Assembly (NCBI GenBank): GCA_964544305.1
Contig: CAZJAZ010000011.1
Coordinates: 1 to 59,406, forward strand
Source of the DNA: JAFDWI01 sp964544305
GTDB lineage: Bacteria; Actinomycetota; Acidimicrobiia; Acidimicrobiales; Iamiaceae
Length of the DNA stretch: 59,406 nt
Reading direction: 5' to 3'
A program made the translations under genes and the position numbers. Of this stretch, positions 24,633 to 33,718 are shown piece by piece (the first letter of the stretch is position 1; each line of letters starts with the position of its first letter). The notes beneath the pieces are model-generated. The model searched no databases, had not been told where the DNA came from, and was given only the letters and a program-made list of their open reading frames with translations.

Positions 24633-25982
24633 ATGATGCGAATAACCGGTACGAATCGACCACGTCGCACGAAATTGCTTGCTGGGGGCTTGGCATTGAG
24701 CCTGGCCGTCACCGCTGGTGCGTGCGGAAGAAGTGGCTCAACCGCCGATGATGGAAAATCTGACGGCACAACCAAGAGCGGTGCCTTCGTTGGCGGCCCA
24801 GGCGTTGATCTGAAAACCAAGACGATCACCCTTGGCGTGTTGACCCCGACGAGCACCATTGCAAAGCTCATTGGTGATCCGCTTACTGCAGGCAACAAAG
24901 CATTCTTTGACCAGTTGAACGCCAAAGGTGGCATCAACGGCTACAAAGTCAAACTTGTCGTCAAAGACAACAAATACGGCAGTGGCGATAACACAGCCAC
25001 GGCAACCGCATACGGGCAAGCCAAAGGCAGCGTCGCCGCTTTCTTACAAGTGCTTGGAACCGACCCGACCCATTCAATTCTGCCGTCGCTCAAAGATGAC
25101 AACATCCTTGCTGGTCCGGCCACCTTGGATGCGGAATGGTATGCAGAAAAGAACCTGATGCCCATCATGGCGCCGTACCAGGTCGAAGCGGCGAACGCAT
25201 TGTGGTACTACATCAACAAAATGGACGGCAAAGGCAAGAAGTACTGCACATTGACGTCCAACGATGGCTACGGCAAAGCCGGCCTGGCGGGTGCGAAATT
25301 CGCGGCCGACAAGCTCGGTGTGAAAATCGTTGACTCCCAAACGTTCCAGACGGCAGCGACCGGCGGCAGCTACGACGCGCAGATCCAGAGCTTGCAACAA
25401 AAGGGTTGTGAAGCGGTGTGGCTAACGTCATTGCCGACCGACACGAACGGCATTTTCAACGCCTCAATTTCCAAGAAGTTTGAACCGCAGTGGCTCGGGA
25501 CGTCACCGACGTGGATCGACATTTTGGCTGCCGGTGATGTCGGCAAATACTCGGCCAAGCACTACGTGGTCGCAGCCGAAGGAGTTGAGTGGGGTGACAC
25601 GTCCGCTCCGGGCATGAAAGAAATGCTGGACGCGGTGAAGAAGTATGCACCCAAGCAGGCCCCGAACTTCTACTTCGTCTTCGGATATCTTCAGGCCAAT
25701 GCCATGTCGCAGATTCTCACCAAAGCTGTCGAGCAAAAAGATCTGTCACGTGATGGCATCATGAAAGCCATGGAGAACGTGGGCACCCTGACCTTTGGCG
25801 GCATGGTCGGCGACCAGAAGTACGGTCTGCCAGATGCTCGGGAACCGCAGCGTGAGACCACGATGTTTAAAGTCACGCCGGACACGATCAAGACGAACGG
25901 TGCGCTCACCCCAATTGCTGATGACGCAGTGAACTTCACCAGTGACGTGGCCAAGGAAGTGCCCCTCACCGCATCGAACTGA
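24633..25982 (+). CDS. ABC transporter substrate-binding lipoprotein (LivK-like)
   Basis: A 449-residue type I periplasmic-binding-fold protein. The ATG at 24633 follows AAGGAG by six bases. The signal peptide with lipobox (LALSLAVTAGACG) anchors it to the membrane. The ligand-binding part shows TKTITLGVLTPTSTIAKLIG, NGYKVKLVVKDNKYG and CTLTSNDGYGKAGLAGAKFA. It delivers substrate to LivH/LivM; the ligand may be an amino acid, amide or aromatic acid, and the sequence does not decide. It is the last gene of the operon, followed by a strong terminator. Confidence 0.92.
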   Translation: MMRITGTNRPRRTKLLAGGLALSLAVTAGACGRSGSTADDGKSDGTTKSGAFVGGPGVDLKTKTITLGVLTPTSTIAKLIGDPLTAGNKAFFDQLNAKGGINGYKVKLVVKDNKYGSGDNTATATAYGQAKGSVAAFLQVLGTDPTHSILPSLKDDNILAGPATLDAEWYAEKNLMPIMAPYQVEAANALWYYINKMDGKGKKYCTLTSNDGYGKAGLAGAKFAADKLGVKIVDSQTFQTAATGGSYDAQIQSLQQKGCEAVWLTSLPTDTNGIFNASISKKFEPQWLGTSPTWIDILAAGDVGKYSAKHYVVAAEGVEWGDTSAPGMKEMLDAVKKYAPKQAPNFYFVFGYLQANAMSQILTKAVEQKDLSRDGIMKAMENVGTLTFGGMVGDQKYGLPDAREPQRETTMFKVTPDTIKTNGALTPIADDAVNFTSDVAKEVPLTASN

Positions 25983-26004
25983 TCTGCGCAACACACCCGA
26001 ATTG

Positions 26005-26041
26005 ACAGCCGGGTCCGTTCTGGGCCCGGCTGTTCTCGTTT
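26005..26041. terminator. bidirectional intrinsic terminator after the Liv operon
   Basis: ACAGCCGGG at 26005 pairs with CCCGGCTGT at 26024; three more pairs, one of them G-U, leave a 5-base loop. The T-rich TTCTCGTTTCTTG follows. It lies between the convergent substrate-binding and beta-lactamase-like genes. Confidence 0.75.
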
Positions 26042-26051
26042 CTTGTTGACG

Positions 26052-27194
26052 TTACAGCGAGGTAAATACGGCGTCGATGAGCGCACGGTTGCGTGATGAT
26101 TGCCAGCGGGGGATCACATGGTTCATGACGTACCCAAACGCAATCCCACTCGTTGGGTCTGCGAACCCGAGTGATCCGCCGGTGCCGAAGTGACCGAAGC
26201 TGTGCGGGTTGGGTCCGAGGGGTCGACGTTCGCTTGTCGGCGTGAAGCCCAGGCCAAAAGTGACGTCTTCGCCGAGTACCGGGCATGGTCCACTCGATGC
26301 GGGCCGGGTGGCTTCTTCAAGGAGATCGTGGGAGAGCAATTGGTCAGGTTCAAGGAGGGCCGAATAGATCTTGGCGACACCTGTTGCAGTTCCGTGTCCG
26401 CTCGTCGAACCAATTTGGCTCGCCCTCCATTTCGACGTGTTCACCACGCCGATCGAGGCATAGCCCGGCGGGTTGAAATAGCTGTGGGCCACCATCGCGG
26501 TGTCCCCGGTGAGGTCTGCAAGATCATTGTGATCGAGCGCAGGAATGGCATGTGTAGGTTCCCAGATGATCCGGGCACAGCGATGCTGCTTCGCTTCGGG
26601 TACGCCGAAATACACTTCGGCACCAAGTGGTTGGGTGATGCGTGCAAGTGCGGCACCTGGCATGTCACCCGACAATCGGTGCATCAGTTCACCAATCAAA
26701 TGGCCATACGTGTTGGTGTGATACGCATGACGTGAACCAGGTGCAAACCAGGCAGGGGTGGCCCCAAGCGCGCTGGTCATCCGCTCCCAGTTGTAGAGGT
26801 CATCGTTGGTGAGCGGTTCACGGATCGCTGGCACGCCCGCTTGATGGCAGAGTGCTTGGCGGATCGTGGCGTGCTCTTTGCCGTTGTTCGCAAACTCGGG
26901 CCACACATCGCCGATCTTGTCGTCAAGACCAACATGACCCGCGTCGACTTGCTGCAACAACAACAGTCCAAGCAGAGCCTTGCCAACCGAATAGAAGTCA
27001 CAAAGCGTGTCGTTGCGCCACGGGGTCGAACGTGAAGCGTCGGTCCAGCCGCCAATAAGGTCAACCACAACATCACCTTGATAGATGACACAGACGCTGG
27101 CGCCGACCTCGCCGCGTTCGATGAAGTTTCTGTGGAATGCGGCGCGCACCTGCTCAAAGCGAGGCTCGCAGATGCCGCTGATCGGAACGTCCAT
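26052..27194 (-). CDS. serine beta-lactamase-like hydrolase (class C/EstB type)
   Basis: A 380-residue protein from ATG at 27194; the longer ORF upstream has no homologous sequence. The S-x-x-K motif is FYSVGKALLGLLL, a Tyr-x-Asn-like motif lies in RHAYHTNTYGHLIGEL, and the C-terminal HFGTGGSLGF serves as the KTG-equivalent. Such proteins are usually esterases or peptidases rather than antibiotic resistance enzymes. No signal peptide is seen. It is divergent from the AidB-like dehydrogenase, with 92 bp between them. Confidence 0.88.
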   Translation of the reverse strand: MDVPISGICEPRFEQVRAAFHRNFIERGEVGASVCVIYQGDVVVDLIGGWTDASRSTPWRNDTLCDFYSVGKALLGLLLLQQVDAGHVGLDDKIGDVWPEFANNGKEHATIRQALCHQAGVPAIREPLTNDDLYNWERMTSALGATPAWFAPGSRHAYHTNTYGHLIGELMHRLSGDMPGAALARITQPLGAEVYFGVPEAKQHRCARIIWEPTHAIPALDHNDLADLTGDTAMVAHSYFNPPGYASIGVVNTSKWRASQIGSTSGHGTATGVAKIYSALLEPDQLLSHDLLEEATRPASSGPCPVLGEDVTFGLGFTPTSERRPLGPNPHSFGHFGTGGSLGFADPTSGIAFGYVMNHVIPRWQSSRNRALIDAVFTSL

Positions 27195-27286
27195 CACGTT
27201 GCACCGTAGCGACCGGTTCAATACTTGCGACAAATGGCCGGTAGGTTGACACGCAAGGGAATCGTCATGGTATTCAAGGAGGCGAG

Positions 27287-29044
27287 ATGAGCGTTGAGCA
27301 CGATGCCACAGAGGTGATGAAGCGTTCGGATCGATATGAGACGGATCGCTACCACAGTGCGGTGGGCCTGAACTGGTACGACTCCGATCCAACCTTGCAG
27401 TTCTTAGCGCGCATGTACTTCGGTGACGACGCGCTCGAATGGGCATTGCCGCATCTGCGTCGGTGTGGCGCGTTGATGGGTGGGCCGGTTGCTCGGTGGG
27501 CGGTCGAGATCGATAAAAACCCGCCGTATCTTGAGCGCTACGACCGGTGGGGCAATGAGACTTCCAAAGTGGTGCTACCGCCAGCGTTTCAGTCGTCCCG
27601 CGCCGCTGTAGAGGGAGACAACTTCTCGTCAGAAACATTTCGGGCCACTGCGGCTACGGCCGGGGTCGATCCAAACGTGATGACCGCTGCTTGGGGGTAT
27701 CTGCTCAGCCAAGCTGATGTGGGCATTTACTGCTCGGTTGGAACCGGTCGAGACATGGTCGAACGGCTTTCTGAAGCGTTCGCACCGGAAGCCGTGCAAG
27801 CTCGGGTGCGTGAACTGCTCAGCGTGGATGATGGCACGGCGACCACCGCGCAAATGTTCACCGAACGTTCCGGTGGCGCCGACCTGCGCGCCTTGGAGAC
27901 CACAGCGGTGTCACACGGCGACCACTATTTGCTGAGCGGCGTGAAATGGTTCGTGTCGAATGCCCATTCATCAACGTTTATCGTGTTGGCCAAGATCGCA
28001 GGATCTGAAGATGTCAAGAGCTTTCTGGTGTTGCGTGATCGCATGGACGGCACCCCCAACGGGGTACATGTGCGGCGTCTCAAAGACAAACTGGGCACGA
28101 AGTCGGTTCCGTCTGGTGAAGCCGAACTGATTGACGCGGAAGGCTGGTTGCTCGAGCGCAGTGAAGAATCCGCGGCCCCGCCAAGTAGCGATGGTCGGTT
28201 GCGCGGTGGCCTCGGTGGACTCATGGCGCTGACCAACGGTGCTCGTATTGGGATCGCCAACATGGGACTTGGGTGTGCACGGCGTGCGCTGGTTGAAGCT
28301 ATTTGTTACTGCACAGCCCGTGAAGCATTTGGCAAGCGTGTGATTGATCAGCCGCTCGCGCAACGCAAGATTGCTGAGTTGATTGTCGAAGTTGAAGCCG
28401 CTCAGGCGCTCGTCTTTGAAGGGTTTACCCAAACTCGGTTGCGTCTCAGTGCGCCAATCATCAAGATGCGAGTTGCTCGTTTGGGGATCACCGCCGCTTC
28501 CGATGCAATCGAGTTGCACGGCGGAAACGGTTACATCGAAGACTGGCCGGTCGCTCGCATTTTCCGTGATGCTCAGGTAAACCCGGTGTGGGAAGGCCCT
28601 GACAACATTTTATGTTTGGACGTGGCTCGTGGTATCCGTCGCAACAATGGCGATGTGCTCTTTGTTGAACGGTTACAAGACTTACTCAGTGACGCACCCG
28701 GTGATGACACAGCGACCGAAGAACTCGTGAACAATTCGGTTGCGGACCTGATGATCACGATCGACAAATGGAAGGGTCTCGAAGGCCCCATTTCGGAAGC
28801 GAAACTGTTTCCATTGACCGCCTACATGGCCGACGTGTGGAGTGCGGCTCTGTTGCTTGCCCAGTCGGGCTTTGAAAAACGCTCAACCGGAATAGCCGAT
28901 GGGCGCAAGGCACTTGTGGCGCGCTTGTTTGTGCAACGTCATCTTGCCCCAACTCCTGTCCACCGTGGGATTGACGAAGCATGCGAAGACCTTGAACGCT
29001 TCGACGAGCTGCTCGCCGGTGCATTCGTGGACGAGCGCAACTGA
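27287..29044 (+). CDS. AidB-like acyl-CoA dehydrogenase
   Basis: A 585-residue flavoprotein with AAGGAGG before its ATG. Flavin/acyl-CoA dehydrogenase features include TAAQMFTERSGGADLRALET, WFVSNAHSSTFIVLAKIAG, and REAFGKRVIDQPLAQRKIAEL. The AidB-type segment ELHGGNGYIEDWPVARIFRD is followed by NPVWEGPDNILCLDVAR. The N-terminal about 100 residues and the helical C-terminal extension beyond residue 470 also match AidB rather than short-chain dehydrogenases. AidB relatives are linked to alkylation stress or isovaleryl-CoA-like oxidation. Confidence 0.88.
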   Translation: MSVEHDATEVMKRSDRYETDRYHSAVGLNWYDSDPTLQFLARMYFGDDALEWALPHLRRCGALMGGPVARWAVEIDKNPPYLERYDRWGNETSKVVLPPAFQSSRAAVEGDNFSSETFRATAATAGVDPNVMTAAWGYLLSQADVGIYCSVGTGRDMVERLSEAFAPEAVQARVRELLSVDDGTATTAQMFTERSGGADLRALETTAVSHGDHYLLSGVKWFVSNAHSSTFIVLAKIAGSEDVKSFLVLRDRMDGTPNGVHVRRLKDKLGTKSVPSGEAELIDAEGWLLERSEESAAPPSSDGRLRGGLGGLMALTNGARIGIANMGLGCARRALVEAICYCTAREAFGKRVIDQPLAQRKIAELIVEVEAAQALVFEGFTQTRLRLSAPIIKMRVARLGITAASDAIELHGGNGYIEDWPVARIFRDAQVNPVWEGPDNILCLDVARGIRRNNGDVLFVERLQDLLSDAPGDDTATEELVNNSVADLMITIDKWKGLEGPISEAKLFPLTAYMADVWSAALLLAQSGFEKRSTGIADGRKALVARLFVQRHLAPTPVHRGIDEACEDLERFDELLAGAFVDERN

Positions 29045-29061
29045 TTCTGACTTAGCTACCG

Positions 29062-29109
29062 TTTTGGGTGCGTTCTTGGAACCTGCAGGTGCCAAAAACG
29101 CACCCAAAA
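29062..29109. terminator. long hairpin between convergent genes, probable bidirectional terminator
   Basis: Arms TTTTGGGTGCGTT (29062-29074) and AACGCACCCAAAA (29097-29109) are perfectly complementary. The interior holds a nested TTGG/CCAA pair and the palindrome ACCTGCAGGT. T runs occur at the 3' end in both directions. It sits between the convergent dehydrogenase and thiolase genes. Confidence 0.65.
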
Positions 29110-29136
29110 TTGTGGCAAATGCAGAAAATTGTTGCG

Positions 29137-30330
29137 CTAGGCAGAAAGCTCGGTGCCGTAGATCCCAACGAAACTCACCATTTCGCCCGGGTAGCCACCC
29201 AAATTGTGGGTGAGCGCCATCGTGCGATCATTGGTGATGGCCCGCTTAACAGGAACCTCTTTGCGCAACTGCAGCCAGGCTTCGTAGATCATCCGCAACC
29301 CTGATGCGCCAACCGGATGGCCAAAAGATTTGAGGCCCCCATCGGTATTGATGGGCATGTCACCATGTAGATCAAACGTGCCGGCCAACTCTTCTTTCCA
29401 TGCGGTGCCGCGTTCCGCGAACCCGAGGTCTTCCATCAACACCAGCTCGGTTGGCGTAAAACAATCGTGCACTTCGGCTAATGCCAACACCGAGCGCGGG
29501 TCGTCAATGCCAGCTTGGGCATAGGCATCGTCGGCCGCGGCCTTACACTCGCGAAACGTCGTGTAGTCATAGCTCGGATCGAGCAGCCCCGACCCGTCGC
29601 CTGCCACCATGGAGAGCGCTTTGATGTACAGCGGTTTGTCGGTGTAGCGGTGCGCGTCTTCAGAGCGCACCACGATGGCCGCGGCAGCACCATCGGCCAC
29701 GCCCGCACAGTCAAAGACGCTCAAGCGCCCCGCGACAGCGGCCATATTGCAAATTGCTTCCACGCTCATCTCTTTGCGGAACTGCGCGAGCGGATTGTGG
29801 ACTCCGTTTGCATGATTTTTTGATGCGATGCGGGCCACGACTTGGCGCAACTCGTCAATGTCGACGCCGTACTTCTGCGCGTACGCGGGTAGTACGAGTG
29901 AGAACATTGCTGCCGCGGTGAGCGTTCGTTTGGTGCCGTCGTTGGGAATGGGAAACGCGTTGAGACCTTGGTAGCCGGTGTCTTTGACTTTTTCGACGCC
30001 GATAGCCATTGCCGAGTCGTATGCGCCCGATGCCACCGCGTAGGCCGCTTGACGTAACGCTTCGGAACCGGTCGCGCACATGTTTTCGATGCGGGTGACT
30101 GGCTTGCCCTCGAGCTTGAGTGGCGCGGCGAGCGAAACGCCTGATGCACCGGATTGTGCGGTTCCGTACCAGTACGCGTCGATGTCGGCTTTGGTAACAC
30201 CGGCTGATTCGTACGCGGCCTGCGATGCATCGATCAACAAGTCATCGTGTGATTTGTCCCAGTGCTCGCGAAAAGGTGTGCAACTCATTCCAACAATTGC
30301 AACCCGGTCTCGGATGCCGTGTGATCCCAT
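29137..30330 (-). CDS. SCP-x/archaeal-type thiolase
   Basis: A 397-residue thiolase. The catalytic Cys is in IENMCATGSEALRQAAYA, followed by LAEVHDCFTPTELVL, and the His is in FGHPVGASGLRMI. The C-terminal ALTHNLGGYPG lacks the second Cys of classical thiolases, which places it with SCP2/SCP-x and archaeal thiolases acting on bulky or branched 3-oxoacyl-CoA. It lies 33 bp after an HMG-CoA-synthase-like/OB-fold fusion gene and is probably its partner, as in archaeal thiolase/HMGS/DUF35 complexes. Confidence 0.88.
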   Translation of the reverse strand: MGSHGIRDRVAIVGMSCTPFREHWDKSHDDLLIDASQAAYESAGVTKADIDAYWYGTAQSGASGVSLAAPLKLEGKPVTRIENMCATGSEALRQAAYAVASGAYDSAMAIGVEKVKDTGYQGLNAFPIPNDGTKRTLTAAAMFSLVLPAYAQKYGVDIDELRQVVARIASKNHANGVHNPLAQFRKEMSVEAICNMAAVAGRLSVFDCAGVADGAAAAIVVRSEDAHRYTDKPLYIKALSMVAGDGSGLLDPSYDYTTFRECKAAADDAYAQAGIDDPRSVLALAEVHDCFTPTELVLMEDLGFAERGTAWKEELAGTFDLHGDMPINTDGGLKSFGHPVGASGLRMIYEAWLQLRKEVPVKRAITNDRTMALTHNLGGYPGEMVSFVGIYGTELSA

Positions 30331-30363
30331 GCGTGGTTCCTCGTGTGCTGGGGCGGGTGCGCG

Positions 30364-31764
30364 TCAGCGGACCGGCCGGGCTTTCCAGAAATAGTTGGCA
30401 ATGCCTTCGGCAGTGTTCAGCCGACGGAAGGTCATTTCGACTTTGTCACCGAGGGCGATCTCGTCGGGTGTGGTGTCGGTTAATTCGACGGGCAGTCTTC
30501 CGCCTCCATCAAAGTCGACGACCGCAAAGATCACCGGCGGGCTTGGTGAGTAGGCGAGTCGGTCAATGGTAAAGGTGGCGACCGTGCCTTGGGCGTCAGA
30601 CATCGGTAGGGGTTCCATGTCGTCGATGTTGCCGCCGTCGAAGCTCACTCGCGCCGGGGGCAGGTGCACGGCGCCTGATTCGCGGTCTTTGGATCCGACG
30701 AACCCGTACTTCCAGTCGACGCTGCGTCCGGCGGCTGATGCTGACATGCGTACCGGAAGGGGCCGGTTTGGCGGTTGGACGGTGACTGCTTGGCGCCACG
30801 ACAAAAACTTTGCGTAACTGACGTTGCCGTCACGCATGCCTGTTTGGGATGTGACCGATCGAGTGGGTTGCCACGTACGAATTGCGTCGGTCACTCGAAA
30901 GATCAGCACGTCGACCCCATCTGCGAGTGACACGAGCGCGATTGTTTGGCCCGGTTGCGCGGTCTCAAGTGTTGCGGCAAAGCGAAGCGCTGCGTCCGCG
31001 ACTCCGACGTGCCCAACTGTGGTCGACAAATCGTCCGCTACGGCATTGACTTGGCTTCCCAATTTGCGTGCCGTTGCTTTCACAGCCCGCCCATGTGCTC
31101 CGGTCACGATCAGCGTGTCAATTGCATCTGCTTCAACGGCCGCATCTTTGCAGCCGTCTCGCCAAGCAACCTCGACGAGTGGAGCGAACTGCGTTTCGGC
31201 GAATCGTTCTTCCCAGTGGCTGACGGTTTCGTCGCCCGGCGTGCGCCACGTGTCAAGGAATTCACGCGTTGCGCTGCCTGATCCGAGGTGCTCGGCGAGT
31301 ACCGGCCCGTCGGTGTCATTGCCGATCAGGATTGCAGCCGCTCCATCGCCGCCGTTGGCCTCATCGGGAGAAGTCGGATTTCCTGTACGAATGTCTGACG
31401 CCACAACCAAGGTGGGGTCAGATGCCCGGAGAGCGCTGCGCATTGCGCCGATTCCCGAGCGCTGCGCGCCACCAAAGTCAAAAGCGGGCACGTCCAATCC
31501 GAGTCGGAGCGCGGCGTGAATGATGGTGGCGTTCGTCTTCTCAAGATAGGTAGGGGTTGACGTCGCAAACCACAGTGTTGTTGGTGTTGTGGAGTTGTGC
31601 AGTGCGAGTCGGCCCGCCTCAACGGCCATGGTTGTGGTGTCTTCATCGTACGAGGCCACACTGCGGGTGCCCTTCCCGCCTCCTGAGCCAAAGAAGCCCT
31701 TGATGGCGGACCGGTCGAGTCGAAAGTGGGGGAGATACCCGGCGGCGTTGATGATGCCTCGCAT
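30364..31764 (-). CDS. HMG-CoA-synthase-like/DUF35 OB-fold fusion lacking the catalytic Cys
   Basis: A 466-residue protein; the ATG at 31764 is preferred over a TTG three codons upstream. Residues 1-310 form a thiolase-fold HMG-CoA-synthase/KAS III-like domain (MRGIINAAGYLPHFRLDRSA). The C-terminal about 150 residues form a DUF35-like OB-fold (FATFTIDRLAYSPSPPVIFAVVDF region, ending LGDKVEMTFRRLN). At the active site the expected FDxGAAC pattern reads AFDFGGAQRSGIG, so Gln replaces Cys, and GHVGVADA replaces the usual Asn motif. It should not condense acyl groups by the normal mechanism; a decarboxylase, lyase or chaperone-like partner role for the thiolase is possible. Confidence 0.78.
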   Translation of the reverse strand: MRGIINAAGYLPHFRLDRSAIKGFFGSGGGKGTRSVASYDEDTTTMAVEAGRLALHNSTTPTTLWFATSTPTYLEKTNATIIHAALRLGLDVPAFDFGGAQRSGIGAMRSALRASDPTLVVASDIRTGNPTSPDEANGGDGAAAILIGNDTDGPVLAEHLGSGSATREFLDTWRTPGDETVSHWEERFAETQFAPLVEVAWRDGCKDAAVEADAIDTLIVTGAHGRAVKATARKLGSQVNAVADDLSTTVGHVGVADAALRFAATLETAQPGQTIALVSLADGVDVLIFRVTDAIRTWQPTRSVTSQTGMRDGNVSYAKFLSWRQAVTVQPPNRPLPVRMSASAAGRSVDWKYGFVGSKDRESGAVHLPPARVSFDGGNIDDMEPLPMSDAQGTVATFTIDRLAYSPSPPVIFAVVDFDGGGRLPVELTDTTPDEIALGDKVEMTFRRLNTAEGIANYFWKARPVR

Positions 31765-31786
31765 GCAAGCCAATCTACCGGTAAAC

Positions 31787-31801
31787 TTGACGCCCCGTCA
31801 G
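31787..31801. promoter_or_regulatory. palindromic operator, YTGACG-N3-CGTCAG, site B
   Basis: TTGACGCCCCGTCAG, one mismatch from the perfect palindrome. It lies 23 bp upstream of the HMGS-like/thiolase operon and 55 bp upstream of the divergent PH-domain gene. Confidence 0.55.
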
Positions 31802-31855
31802 ATCCTGTGCACCGTTGTCGGCGGTGAGTCGTGATTGAATGGTGGGGTGACGACC

Positions 31856-32434
31856 ATGTCTGCCCCGACGAATCCAGGATCGACCGGCAAGGTTTGGCAG
31901 CCACCGTCGCTGCTGCGGATCGCGTCTGTCGTCGCCGTTCTCGTAGCGGTGGCGCTAAGCGCATGGGCAGTGCGGGCGGCGTCGGTCGAATTGGGTTCGG
32001 TCCCCGGCATGATCGCGTTCTCGCTTTTTGTGTTCCTACTCCCCACATGCGGCACGGCATGGTTCGCGTTTCGATGCAAGATTGTTGAAACTGACGACGG
32101 ATTTGTTTTGCGCACCATGTTTTCGGAGCGCTCCTTCGCTTGGGGCGAAATTGAACAAGTCGCACCCGATCGCTCCGGCGTGCGCCTGGAACTCAAAGAT
32201 GGGACATCGCTGATCACGGGCGCGATCTACGGTTTTGAGTTGCGATCAATGATCGGAAGCCCGCGTCAAGGCAAACTGCTCGCGGAGTGGATTGCGGCGC
32301 AATCGGGGGCGAAACTTGGTGATGAAGTGCGTTGGCAAGGCCCGGTTGATGCGTCAGTTGAGAAGGACGAAACACCGGTCGAAACGAAGCCCGAAGCTGA
32401 GGACATATCCGACCCAATTCAACTTCGACGTTGA
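31856..32434 (+). CDS. membrane protein with PH-like domain
   Basis: A 192-residue protein starting at ATG 31856 after GGTGGGG. Two membrane segments (IASVVAVLVAVALSAWAV and GMIAFSLFVFLLPTCGTAWF) precede a bacterial PH-like domain (CKIVETDDGFVLRTMFSERS, AWGEIEQVAPDRSGVRLELK). The acidic C-terminal tail is disordered-looking. The function is unknown. It is convergent with the next gene; its stop is six bases from the neighbour's stop. Confidence 0.75.
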   Translation: MSAPTNPGSTGKVWQPPSLLRIASVVAVLVAVALSAWAVRAASVELGSVPGMIAFSLFVFLLPTCGTAWFAFRCKIVETDDGFVLRTMFSERSFAWGEIEQVAPDRSGVRLELKDGTSLITGAIYGFELRSMIGSPRQGKLLAEWIAAQSGAKLGDEVRWQGPVDASVEKDETPVETKPEAEDISDPIQLRR

Positions 32435-32440
32435 GTTGAT

Positions 32441-33208
32441 CTACGAGGTCGAGCTTTTCTGATCGATGGAGCACGTTAACGTGCCATCGCCACACACGTT
32501 CTGCACCGTGAAATCCATGTCTTTGAAGGGCACGACCGGTTCGCCGACACTGAGTTGAATGACCGCCCCCTCAGTGAGTTTGATGTCACGTGGGCTACCG
32601 GTCACCTGTTCACCATCCACAACGGCAACAACCGGGCCTTTCGCTGGGCCGACCTGGGTGGCAGACAGTGGCTGATCCCAAATGTCGAAGAAGTCGCCAA
32701 GGGTGAAAATCTTCTTGGTGGGTGACTCAATGTGGATGATGCCGTCATTCACATGCGAGTGCAGCCAATACACGCAACTCTTGGCACTGTTATTGAGAAA
32801 CGTTTCGCCTTCAATCTTTTGCGCCCATCGTGGATTTGTGATGCCAACACCCGCGGGGATGCGCTTCTGGTCGCCGTTCACAAAAATATTGACATGAGCG
32901 TGTATGTGATACACCACGTCTTGACCCATCGATGATCGGCACGTGATGCCGTTCACCGGTGTGCCATTTACTGTTGAATCGGGAGATGCAAGATCGGGCA
33001 CATTCTGCATCGGCACCCCTTCAGGGCCGTTGGCTTGAGAAGACGAGCTAGTCAGAATGAAGAACGCGGCCACGCCAAAGCCGAGAACGATGAACGCTGC
33101 GATCAGCGGGAAGATCCAATTCTTGGATGGCAAGATCGCAACGTCGTCATCGAATTCGTCACTTGTGTCGGCGGCGGCATCTTTGTCGAGGGACTGGTCG
33201 TCTGACAT
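32441..33208 (-). CDS. single-pass membrane protein with His-rich extracellular domain
   Basis: A 255-residue protein. It has an acidic cytoplasmic N-terminus, one membrane helix (WIFPLIAAFIVLGFGVAAFF) and an external domain. The domain carries two His motifs, VVYHIHAHVNIFVNGDQKRI and CVYWLHSHVNDGIIHIES, plus four Cys. The His/Cys arrangement suggests metal binding (copper or zinc). I know similar unnamed actinobacterial proteins but no assigned function. It precedes a DUF454 gene in the same direction (28 bp apart). Confidence 0.75.
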   Translation of the reverse strand: MSDDQSLDKDAAADTSDEFDDDVAILPSKNWIFPLIAAFIVLGFGVAAFFILTSSSSQANGPEGVPMQNVPDLASPDSTVNGTPVNGITCRSSMGQDVVYHIHAHVNIFVNGDQKRIPAGVGITNPRWAQKIEGETFLNNSAKSCVYWLHSHVNDGIIHIESPTKKIFTLGDFFDIWDQPLSATQVGPAKGPVVAVVDGEQVTGSPRDIKLTEGAVIQLSVGEPVVPFKDMDFTVQNVCGDGTLTCSIDQKSSTS

Positions 33209-33236
33209 TCCGCCAAACTCTACCGGCGGCCAAGGA

Positions 33237-33692
33237 CTACTCCTCAGATTGACGGGTTGGTTTCGGGTTCGTTGCCGTCGGAGTAAGGATCATGAAAATG
33301 GTGCTTGCGAGTGCGCAGATTGCGCCGAAGATCGTGAGTCGAGGTGATCGGGTAATGATCCACACGAGCCCGATCGCCAGGTACGCCATCACCTGCGACA
33401 AGATTTTGAGCGGCAGTGCGATTGATCGGTCGAGTGCGTAACGGTCTGCTGCATCGACAGCCGATCGCAAGATGGGAACGCGTCGCAGCCACCGGGCGAG
33501 TCTGAGGCTGGACCGTGATGCCGCCCAAAGTGCGACGAGGATGAATGGTGTCGTGGGCAACACCGGCAACCAGACCCCGACGAGACCGATTGCGGTGGCA
33601 ACCACCGCGATGCTGCCGTAGATCAAACGGCGAGCGAAACGACCTTCGGCGGTGAGTTTTTCGGAGGAGTTGATCTCACCCGCCGTGTTCAT
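33237..33692 (-). CDS. DUF454 (YbaN-like) membrane protein
   Basis: A 151-residue protein with start at 33692. The sequence AIGLVGVWLPVLPTTPFILVALW is diagnostic of DUF454/YbaN. It is followed by ARSSLRLARWLRRVP-like residues and two further helices (LSQVMAYLAIGLVWIITRSP, IFGAICALASTIFMIL). The function is unknown. It lies upstream of the His-rich membrane protein gene in the same direction, so the two are likely co-transcribed. Confidence 0.88.
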   Translation of the reverse strand: MNTAGEINSSEKLTAEGRFARRLIYGSIAVVATAIGLVGVWLPVLPTTPFILVALWAASRSSLRLARWLRRVPILRSAVDAADRYALDRSIALPLKILSQVMAYLAIGLVWIITRSPRLTIFGAICALASTIFMILTPTATNPKPTRQSEE

Positions 33693-33718
33693 TTCGCCAT
33701 TGTGCCGTAATCCTTCCC

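Noticed and set aside
27195..27638. Long N-terminal extension of the beta-lactamase-like protein at 26052
   Set aside because: It overlaps the divergent AidB-like gene, is Arg/His/Pro-rich, and has no family similarity before the Met at 27194.
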